DNA of 11,790 bases, taken from SZUA-186 sp041552135 (GTDB lineage: Bacteria; Pseudomonadota; Gammaproteobacteria; UBA9214). The stretch's first letter is position 1, and every line of letters starts with the position of its first letter. The stretch lies in the NCBI GenBank assembly GCA_041552135.1, contig JBFELL010000086.1:1-11790 (forward strand). The letters run 5' to 3'. Below, piece by piece: positions 1 through 6,237 of this stretch. The position numbers and the translations under genes are program-made. The notes under the pieces were generated by a model. It did not search any database, had not been told where the DNA came from, and saw only the letters and a program-made list of their open reading frames with translations.

Positions 1-1398
1 ATCAACGGCCAGCCGTCGCCGATGCAGTCGCTGCGGGAGCTGGGGGAGATGCTGGTCGATATCCATGGCCAGCACGAGCACCAGTCGCTGCTGCGCACCG
101 GCGTGCAGCGGCAACTGCTCGATGACTTTGGCGGGCACCACGCCCTGCTGTCAAAGGTCGCCGGGCTTTACGGGGAATGGCAGGCTGCCAGGGAAGAGCT
201 GGATGCGCTCATCCGCAACGATACCGAGCGCGATGCCAGGCTTGACCTGCTCCGCTACCAACTGCAGGAACTCGAGGCCCTCGGGATGACGGTGGATGAC
301 ATCCGCAGCATCGACGAGGAGCACTCGCGGCTGGCCAACGCCGGCCAACTGCTCGAGACCTGCCAGCAGGGACTGGCGCGGCTGGACGCCGACGATGGCA
401 ACGCGGCCTGCAGCCTGATCAACCGCACGCTGGAGGAACTGGCCGAAGTGGCGGCACTGGACAGCCGGCTCGAGGACAGTACGCGGCTGCTGAACGAGGC
501 GTCGATCCTGGTGCAGGAATGTATCGACTCCCTGCGCCAGTACGCCGACCGGCTGGAGCTCGACCCCGAGCGTCTGCACTGGCTGGAAGAGCGCATCGGT
601 GTCCTGCACGACCTGGCGCGAAAGCACCGCTGCCCTGCGGAAGAACTGCCCGCGGTACAGGCGTCCATGCGTCGGGAACTGGACAGCATCGAGCACGCCG
701 ACCAGCATCGCGAGGCATTGCAGGCGCGCCTGAATGAGCTGGAGACCCGTTACACGGACGCGGCAAGGCGGCTAAGCGGCAAACGCAGCAAGGCCGCCGT
801 AAACCTTGGCAGGGCAATCAGCGGCGCCATGCAGACACTCGGCATGGCCGGTGGCGTATTTGAGGCCGCCGTCGTGCCCCGCAGCGACAGGGCATTCAGC
901 GCCCATGGCGCTGACAGCGTCGAATTCCGGGTCACTGCCAACAGGGGCCAGCCGGTGCAACCGCTTGCCAGGGTCGCCTCGGGCGGCGAGCTGTCGCGCA
1001 TCAGCCTCTCGATCCAGGTCATCTCGGCCGGCAGCGACACCACCCCGACCATGATTTTCGACGAGGTCGACAGCGGTATCGGCGGCAGTGTCGCCGAGAT
1101 CGTCGGCCAGAAACTGCGCGCGCTGGGCACCGAGCGGCAGATACTGTGCGTCACCCACCTGCCCCAGGTCGCGGCGCTGGCCCATCACCAGCTGCAGGTC
1201 AGCAAGCTTGCCGGCGAGGACACCACCCGCACCCGCATTCGCGCGCTGGATGACGCGGAACGGATGGATGAAATTGCCCGCATGCTGGGCGGCGTGAAGA
1301 TCACCCGACAGACACGCGAGCACGCGCGGGAAATGCTTGGCCAGGCGCAGGCCGCCGGCAAACCGGGCCGCAAGAAGACCAGGACGAAGCGGGCCTGA
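1..1398 (+). CDS. recN: DNA repair protein RecN, C-terminal part (5' end outside window)
   Basis: RecN is an SMC-like cytoplasmic ATPase that acts early in double-strand break repair by recombination. The reading frame is open from base 1, and residues before the first ATG (INGQPSP) already match RecN, so the gene begins outside the window. About 465 residues are present; the full family length is about 550, so the N-terminal Walker A region is missing. Visible are the RecN signature DIHGQHEHQ near residue 20, a long Leu/Glu/Arg-rich coiled-coil arm at about residues 45-260, the ABC signature SGGELSR from residue 327, Walker B MIFDEVDSGIGG from 351, and the switch histidine in VTHLPQVAA at 386. 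The tail is basic (GRKKTRTKRA). Promoter and any LexA box would lie upstream of the window. The next gene converges on it. Identification is secure. Confidence 0.97.
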   Translation: MNGQPSPMQSLRELGEMLVDIHGQHEHQSLLRTGVQRQLLDDFGGHHALLSKVAGLYGEWQAAREELDALIRNDTERDARLDLLRYQLQELEALGMTVDDIRSIDEEHSRLANAGQLLETCQQGLARLDADDGNAACSLINRTLEELAEVAALDSRLEDSTRLLNEASILVQECIDSLRQYADRLELDPERLHWLEERIGVLHDLARKHRCPAEELPAVQASMRRELDSIEHADQHREALQARLNELETRYTDAARRLSGKRSKAAVNLGRAISGAMQTLGMAGGVFEAAVVPRSDRAFSAHGADSVEFRVTANRGQPVQPLARVASGGELSRISLSIQVISAGSDTTPTMIFDEVDSGIGGSVAEIVGQKLRALGTERQILCVTHLPQVAALAHHQLQVSKLAGEDTTRTRIRALDDAERMDEIARMLGGVKITRQTREHAREMLGQAQAAGKPGRKKTRTKRA

Positions 1399-1628
1399 GG
1401 CCAGCCGGGGGCCAGGGCCGTTGTCGCCCCGCACAGAACAAAACGCCTGTCGCGAATCATTTCGCCCCTGCAGCGACGCCATCATGGCCTTCGCATTACA
1501 CGCCCCTGACGAAATGACACAGGTGAGGGCCTTCGAGCCGCAGGAGGACCTGTGTATGCAATGGTCCTGACGACGCTGGCAGCCCTTGCCCTGCCGCCGT
1601 TATTCGCAACACCCGCTGCCCGGGACCA
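1399..1628. other. Convergent intergenic region between recN and the multicopper oxidase gene
   Basis: These 230 bases hold no gene I can support. They contain a stem-loop (listed separately) and an inverted pair ATGGTCC (1561-1567) / GGACCAT (1623-1629) whose right arm touches the oxidase stop codon. A strong AGGAGG at 1542-1547 precedes a GTG at 1552 that opens a plus-strand frame with a signal-peptide-like start, but that frame then runs antisense through the oxidase gene. Confidence 0.6.
1517..1555. terminator. Possible stem-loop between convergent genes
   Basis: Perfect 8-base inverted arms ACACAGGT (1517-1524) and ACCTGTGT (1548-1555) enclose 23 bases, which contain a further short GGC/GCC pairing (1528-1530 with 1537-1539). 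The position between two converging genes suits a two-way terminator. There is no T run on either side, so intrinsic termination is not demonstrated; it could instead stabilise mRNA 3' ends. Confidence 0.3.
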
Positions 1629-4600
1629 TCAGTTCAGCAACAGTTGCATCTGCAGGATAATGTCGGCCAGGTCGATGACGCTGTTCGGCGTTCCCATGTC
1701 CAGGTGCGCCAGTTCCAGCGCGGTGATGGTCTCCAGCCCCAGCACCAGCCTTATGCCGACCACCAGGTCACCGGCGTCGACGCTACCATCGGGCGCGCCG
1801 TATGGCGCAACATCACCGTCGGCGAGGTTCGGCCAGCTGGCAGGGTCCGCCGGGTCGGAGCCGTAGGTCACCTCCAGGGCGTCGTCCAGCCGGTCGCCAT
1901 CCGTGTCGGGCTCCGTGGCATCGGCGCCGTAGGTCTGCTCGCCGCTGACATAGATACCGTCGGTACTGACCCCGTCCGGGTAGTCCGGGTTATCCGGGTA
2001 GTGCGCGAGCAGCACCACGCCGCTGTAGCCGTCCACGAGGCCGTCGCGGTCCGTGTCCACATCGTTTGGATCGGTCTGCAGGATATTGTTCTCGTAGAAA
2101 TCGCTGACACCGTCACCGTCGCTGTCGACGCAGTCGAGGTCGGCGAGATCGACCAGGCCGTCGCAGTCGTTGTCGATGCCGTCCCCGCAGACCGGGCTGC
2201 CGGGCGGCGCCTCCATGACATTCGGGCAGGTGGCCGAGCAGTCGATGCTGCAGCTGCTGTCGTCCTCCGCCCCCTCGCAGAGCGCGTCGCCGCAGCACGC
2301 CTCGACACGCGGCGCCATGCGGCAGAACAGCTTGTCAGCGGCATTGATGCAACGATCGTCCTCGACACCCGCGCCACAGGCGATCGGGTTGGTCACCTCG
2401 CCGTCATCGAAACCGCAGCAGAAGGCGTTGCCGCCCTGCAGCTTGCCGGCGCAGTCCGCCGCGCAGCTGACGCAGTTCTCGCCATCACCGGCCTCGCACA
2501 GGCCATTGCCGCACTGCGAGCCGATGGACGTGCTGCAGTCGCTGCAGCCGATGCAGTCCTCCCCCGGCTCGCAGAAGCCGTCGCCGTCGCAGCCGGCCGG
2601 ATCGTTGACCGTCTGGAACTGGCGCATCATCTCGTGGTCCTCATGGTCGAGGATGTGGCAGTGCTGGGCGAACTTGCCGAGGTAGTCCTCGAAGTCCATG
2701 ATGATCCGCGTGCGCGAGCGCGGCGGGACCTCGACGATATCCTTCCAGGTGTTGATCTCCCACGGCTTGAGCGGTATCGACTGGCCGGTGGTGATATCCG
2801 TCTTGTCGAGGATCTGGAACCGGACAAGGTGCACGTGCATCGGATGCATGGCATTGCCCGGGTTCTCGAATTCCCAGATCTCGCGGCTGCCGAGGACCGG
2901 GAAGTCGGTCAGGTCGTCCCAGTGACGGCCAATCACCTCGCCACCGGGACCATCGAGCGATTCGACCAGCCATTCACCGAGGGTGCGCGACGGATCGGTC
3001 GAGCACTCGGCATCGATCTTCGTCAGGCGGAAGTAACGCACCGGCACATCTGTAGCGTCGAGCGGCGCCACGGCACGCAGACTGGCCGGCAGGGGACCGG
3101 TGAAACCGGGCTCGTCGCCGACGACGAACTTCATGACATTCGGGATGCGCGGCGAGGTCAGGTCGTCATTGCGCAGCACGATCTCCGTGCCGGGCGAAAA
3201 GCCGCTGAAGTCGACGATGACATCGAAGCGCTCGGCCGGCACCATCGGGTCGATCGTGTCGAGCGTCAGCGGCGCATCCACCAGCCCCAGGTCGGTACCG
3301 ATCAGGGTAAACGGGATAACCTGGGCGGGGTCGGCCAGGTTCTCCAGGCGCAGGCTGTACTGGCGTGACTGCGAGCCGTTCAGCAGGCGCAAGCGGTACT
3401 TGCCCTGCCTGACATCGAGATAGGGCCAGACCTTGCCGTTGACCACCATGCGGTTGCCCTTGAAGGCATCCTGCAGCGTCGGGTTGTAGAACAGCGTGCC
3501 GTCGGGATTGAACTCCCGGTCCTGGATCACGATCGGGATCTCGTACTCGCCGCTGGGCAGGCCGAAGGCGTTGCCCGCGTCGCCGGTGTCTGCGCTGTCG
3601 CGCAGCAGGTAGAAGCCGGCCATGCCGGCATAGACATTCAGCCGGGTGATGCCCAGCGCGTGATCGTGGTACCAGAGCGTCGCGGCATCCTGATCATTGG
3701 GGTATTCGTAGACGTCGATCTCGCCCGGCAGCAGGGTGTATTCCGGCTGGCCATCGAAGCGCGCCGGCAGGTGGCCGCCGTGCAGGTGGGTGACAATGCG
3801 TGCCGAATCCGCGTAGTAGTTCGGCCCGTGCGCACAGCGGTCCACTTCCAGCAGGTGGCTGCCCCGTCGCCCCTTCGCCGTCGGCAGGCTGTTGATGTAG
3901 GTCACCTCGAGGGGCTGTCCCCTGACGGCCTCGATGGTGTAGCTCGGGTAGGCGCCGTTGTAGGTCCAGACCGGCGTCGCCGGCAGCGCGGAATGCAGCT
4001 GCACTTCCGCGTCGACCACCTCAACCGTGTATTGCGGCACACCGTCGGCCCGGGTGCCGGTGGGCTGCAGTACCGGCGGGATCGGCAGGTCCTCGATGAA
4101 CGGTGTCAGGCCGCAGTCGACCCCGGCGTCGCTGCAGCTGCTCGCACTGCCCTGGAAGGAGCCGCCATCCCGCTCGCAGGTCAGCCGGTTGACCATATCC
4201 GAGCAGCTCTCGTCGAGGTTGCAGCAGGCCCCGACCGGCTGTGTGCAGGGGTTGGGCTCGCAGGTAGTGACCTCGAGATTGACCTCTCCCCCCTGGGCAG
4301 TGCAGTCGGCAGACAGCTGGATGCTGCAATCACCGCTCGTAAAACAGCAGGCATAGACATCGCCCAGCGGTGTGAAGTCGATTTCCAGCTGCGGCGGCGT
4401 GCCGCCCTCGCGGGACAGGAAACGCCGCGCGGTCGGCACGCGCGCCTCGTCGCCGACGACGATCCAGCCGTGGTTGCTGGCCGGGTTGTCCAGCCAGCCC
4501 TGCACATCGGCAGTCAGGAGCGGGCTGGCCGCACTGCTCCAGACCGCGATATCGCCGTTGGCGGTACCGATGCTGGCAACGGCGCTGGCGGTCGTGTAGT

Positions 4601-5120
4601 CGGCGCCGGGGGAGGTCCAGGGCGTGACCTGGTAGGCGGCATCCAGCCAGGTGGCGTCACCCGGGTTGGCCGGCGCGCCCTTGCCGCCGCCGCGGATACT
4701 GCTGCAATCCACCATGCCTTCGCCCCAGGCCCGCTGCAGGGGGTGCAGCGACATGGTCGCGACCTGGTTGTCGCCTGAACGGTTGATCAGCAGGGACAGC
4801 TCCACGCTGTTGATGGTGGAGCCAGGCGGAACGGCGGCAGCAACGTCGAACCGGAGCAGACCGCGGCGCAACAGGCCGTCCGCCGTCACCCCGGAGAACA
4901 GCTCCGGTCCCGCGCCGCAGCTGTTGTCCTCGAAATTCTCACCGCTGCCCGGGTCGATACCCTGGTAGATGGTCGTGTCAGCTGCCGGTGCGACCGTGAC
5001 GGTCGCGGCCTCAGGGGCAGCGGGCACCAGCCACAGGCCTGCGGAGGCAAGCAGGCAGGCGATCAGCTGCCGGGAATACCCCTGTCCGGCCCTTCGGTGC
5101 CGCCTGATAAAATCCGCCAT
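1629..5120 (-). CDS. Large secreted multicopper oxidase (CotA/bilirubin-oxidase type) with DNRLRE-like, Cys-rich, TSP3-like and dockerin-like modules
   Basis: Predicted to take electrons from a phenolic, pigment or metal substrate at a type 1 copper and reduce O2 to water at a trinuclear cluster, outside the cytoplasm. The 1163 residues show a signal peptide (about 1-40, likely cleaved near PEAA), a DNRLRE-like beta domain (about 41-250), two Cys repeats (257-292, 298-336), and the oxidase core (about 360-836). All copper motifs are present: HLH at 445-447, WYHDH at 483-487, HPMHVH at 759-764, and HCH-x3-H-x4-M at 820-831 with axial Met831. The tail has three CG[DN]-x-x-CE-like repeats (844-961), a MopE-like CGDGIDNDCDG (978-988), Asp-rich TSP3-like repeats (998-1085) and a dockerin-like pair (1100-1163). 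CotA-type enzymes are usually about 500-600 residues, so half the protein is accessory. WYHDHALGITRLNVYAGMAG is closest to CotA. The GGGAGG site supports this start. Substrate unknown. Confidence 0.93.
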   Translation of the reverse strand: MADFIRRHRRAGQGYSRQLIACLLASAGLWLVPAAPEAATVTVAPAADTTIYQGIDPGSGENFEDNSCGAGPELFSGVTADGLLRRGLLRFDVAAAVPPGSTINSVELSLLINRSGDNQVATMSLHPLQRAWGEGMVDCSSIRGGGKGAPANPGDATWLDAAYQVTPWTSPGADYTTASAVASIGTANGDIAVWSSAASPLLTADVQGWLDNPASNHGWIVVGDEARVPTARRFLSREGGTPPQLEIDFTPLGDVYACCFTSGDCSIQLSADCTAQGGEVNLEVTTCEPNPCTQPVGACCNLDESCSDMVNRLTCERDGGSFQGSASSCSDAGVDCGLTPFIEDLPIPPVLQPTGTRADGVPQYTVEVVDAEVQLHSALPATPVWTYNGAYPSYTIEAVRGQPLEVTYINSLPTAKGRRGSHLLEVDRCAHGPNYYADSARIVTHLHGGHLPARFDGQPEYTLLPGEIDVYEYPNDQDAATLWYHDHALGITRLNVYAGMAGFYLLRDSADTGDAGNAFGLPSGEYEIPIVIQDREFNPDGTLFYNPTLQDAFKGNRMVVNGKVWPYLDVRQGKYRLRLLNGSQSRQYSLRLENLADPAQVIPFTLIGTDLGLVDAPLTLDTIDPMVPAERFDVIVDFSGFSPGTEIVLRNDDLTSPRIPNVMKFVVGDEPGFTGPLPASLRAVAPLDATDVPVRYFRLTKIDAECSTDPSRTLGEWLVESLDGPGGEVIGRHWDDLTDFPVLGSREIWEFENPGNAMHPMHVHLVRFQILDKTDITTGQSIPLKPWEINTWKDIVEVPPRSRTRIIMDFEDYLGKFAQHCHILDHEDHEMMRQFQTVNDPAGCDGDGFCEPGEDCIGCSDCSTSIGSQCGNGLCEAGDGENCVSCAADCAGKLQGGNAFCCGFDDGEVTNPIACGAGVEDDRCINAADKLFCRMAPRVEACCGDALCEGAEDDSSCSIDCSATCPNVMEAPPGSPVCGDGIDNDCDGLVDLADLDCVDSDGDGVSDFYENNILQTDPNDVDTDRDGLVDGYSGVVLLAHYPDNPDYPDGVSTDGIYVSGEQTYGADATEPDTDGDRLDDALEVTYGSDPADPASWPNLADGDVAPYGAPDGSVDAGDLVVGIRLVLGLETITALELAHLDMGTPNSVIDLADIILQMQLLLN

Positions 5121-5395
5121 GATGTGCCTCCCGCCGGCGCAATGGATGATTCCCGTTCTTGATGTAATCGTTTCTGCTTATACCTGATTGGCAAGCCGCG
5201 CGTGCTGATTTGGGTCAACTCAGCTCCACTGCGGCCGGTTACCTGGGCTTATGCCCGAGCCGGCGGTGCCACATCGCAGGTGCTGCCGACCGGCCCGCGT
5301 CTGTGTCATGGCCCGCTTGCCTCCGGACGGCACATGGCGGCAACATCCCTTCCAGGCAGGCCGCAGATTCGCGCACACAACCACGGAGACAGGCC
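5121..5395. other. Divergent intergenic region between the oxidase and ceramidase-like genes
   Basis: These 275 bases must hold promoters for both directions. On the minus strand a TATAAG lies about 60 bases before the oxidase start, but no good -35 hexamer is spaced 16-18 bases from it. On the plus strand TTGATG (near 5159) is followed by TATACC after only 14 bases, which is too short for a standard sigma70 promoter. I therefore call no promoter. No gene or convincing hairpin was found. Confidence 0.5.
5127..5132 (-). promoter_or_regulatory. Shine-Dalgarno site of the multicopper oxidase gene
   Basis: Read on the minus strand, GGGAGG lies 6 bases before the ATG at 5120. It is the strongest ribosome site upstream of any annotated gene in the window and fixes the start, which is followed directly by a signal peptide. 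Confidence 0.75.
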
Positions 5396-5500
5396 ATGAC
5401 CGCGACAGCAACGCCCGGCACACAGAGGAGTGCAGCTCCCGGACATTTCGTCAAGACAGCCCCGCCGCTGGACCCGGCCCGGCAGACACTGCGCCGGTGA
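5396..5500 (+). CDS. Short leader ORF overlapping the ceramidase-like gene start
   Basis: A 34-residue frame begins at ATG 5396 behind a good ribosome site, GGAG at 5385-5388 with 7 bases of spacing. It ends at TGA 5498-5500, which overlaps the GTG (5497-5499) proposed as the start of the next gene in a GTGA arrangement typical of translational coupling. The peptide is rich in Thr, Ala, Pro and Arg, with no membrane segment or recognisable domain. It may be a leader whose translation delivers ribosomes to the weakly signalled GTG, or it may be the displaced N-terminus of the downstream protein after a frameshift. Its own function, if any, is unknown. Confidence 0.4.
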   Translation: MTATATPGTQRSAAPGHFVKTAPPLDPARQTLRR

Positions 5501-6141
5501 TTGATCTCTACTGCGAACGCACCGGCCCCGGGTTGCTGGCCGAACCGGTCAATGCCCTCACCAACCTGGCATTCCTGATCGCGGCCTGGGCGTGCTGGCG
5601 CCTGGCCAGGCGGCGGGATGCATTGTCGCCCGGGATCCGGCTGTTGATCGGCCTGATGGCGGCCATCGGCATCGGCAGCGGGCTGTTCCACACCTTTGCC
5701 ACGCACTGGTCGCAGCTGCTGGACATACTGCCGATCCTGCTGTTCCAGGTGGCCTATCTGTGGATCTATGGCCGCCGGATAATCGGTATCGGAACGAGCT
5801 GGCTGGTCACGTCGGTTCTGCTGCTGGTCAGCAGCGCCGTGTTCGGACGCCAGTTCCCGGACCTGCTCAATGGTTCGCTGATCTATGCACCAGCGGTGGT
5901 AATGCTGCTCAGCCTGGGTACCTATCACTATCGCCACGCAGCCATACACCCCGCCCTGCTGCTGCAGGCGACCGGCGTGTTTCTGCTCTCGCTCAGCATG
6001 CGCACCATGGACCAGGCCGTTTGCGCGCACCTGCCGCTGGGTACCCATTTCCTGTGGCACCTGCTCAACGGACTGCTGGTTTACCTGATTGTCAGGGGGT
6101 TGCTGGTCAATTTGCCGGCCACGTCACGTCAAACCAGCTGA
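5497..6141 (+). CDS. Ceramidase-superfamily (CREST type) integral membrane hydrolase
   Basis: Members of this superfamily (alkaline ceramidases, PAQR receptors, Per1) are seven-helix membrane proteins, several of them zinc-dependent lipid amide hydrolases. From the GTG the product is 214 residues with about seven hydrophobic segments. Family features are visible: NALTNLAFLI in the first helix, SGLFHTFATHW (Ser61, His65, His70) followed by Asp76 in LLDILPI, and a final HFLWHLLNG with His184 and His188. The set Ser, Asp and three His matches the expected metal and catalytic residues. GTG 5497 is chosen because homologues, as I recall them, start at a similar (M)IDLYCER; upstream in-frame ATGs at 5251 and 5308 lack ribosome sites and would add unrelated sequence. 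GTG itself has no clear site and probably depends on the leader ORF. Substrate in this organism is unknown. Confidence 0.85.
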   Translation: MIDLYCERTGPGLLAEPVNALTNLAFLIAAWACWRLARRRDALSPGIRLLIGLMAAIGIGSGLFHTFATHWSQLLDILPILLFQVAYLWIYGRRIIGIGTSWLVTSVLLLVSSAVFGRQFPDLLNGSLIYAPAVVMLLSLGTYHYRHAAIHPALLLQATGVFLLSLSMRTMDQAVCAHLPLGTHFLWHLLNGLLVYLIVRGLLVNLPATSRQTS

Positions 6142-6153
6142 ACGGATAACCCC

Positions 6154-6204
6154 GTGGTGCAGGCTGCAACGATCCCGTAATAAACAACACAGGATCGTCA
6201 CCAC
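6154..6204. terminator. Stem-loop between convergent ceramidase-like and mscS genes
   Basis: ACGATCC (6169-6175) pairs with GGATCGT (6192-6198) around a 16-base AT-rich loop. The helix can continue with GTGGTG (6154-6159) pairing CACCAC (6199-6204), leaving a 9-base bulge on the left only. It begins 12 bases after the ceramidase-like stop and ends 33 bases from the mscS stop, so it could serve both genes. No T run follows on either strand. Confidence 0.4.
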
Positions 6205-6237
6205 CTGGCAGCCCGCGCAATATCAGGCAGCGTGTCC

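Noticed and set aside
1644..3368. 574-residue open frame on the plus strand opposite the oxidase gene
   Set aside because: It is the mirror of a GC-rich coding strand: repetitive Val/Ala/Asp/Arg composition, no domain, while the minus-strand frame has a signal peptide and complete copper motifs.
3660..4778. 372-residue plus-strand open frame opposite the oxidase N-terminal half
   Set aside because: Same shadow effect; low-complexity Arg/Ala/Val composition with no recognisable motif or ribosome site.
5159..5190. Plus-strand TTGATG/TATACC as a promoter, and TTGGCAAG-like sequence as a sigma54 site
   Set aside because: The sigma70 spacing is only 14 bases, and the sigma54-like GG is not followed by GC at the required 10-base interval.
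5251..5496. N-terminal extension of the ceramidase-like protein to ATG 5251 or 5308
   Set aside because: The added residues are Arg/Pro/Thr-rich without family resemblance, neither ATG has a ribosome site, and the family's usual start coincides with GTG 5497.
5239..6060. 273-residue minus-strand frame opposite the ceramidase-like gene
   Set aside because: Rich in Gln/Arg/Gly with no domain; the plus strand carries seven hydrophobic helices and the conserved His/Asp pattern.
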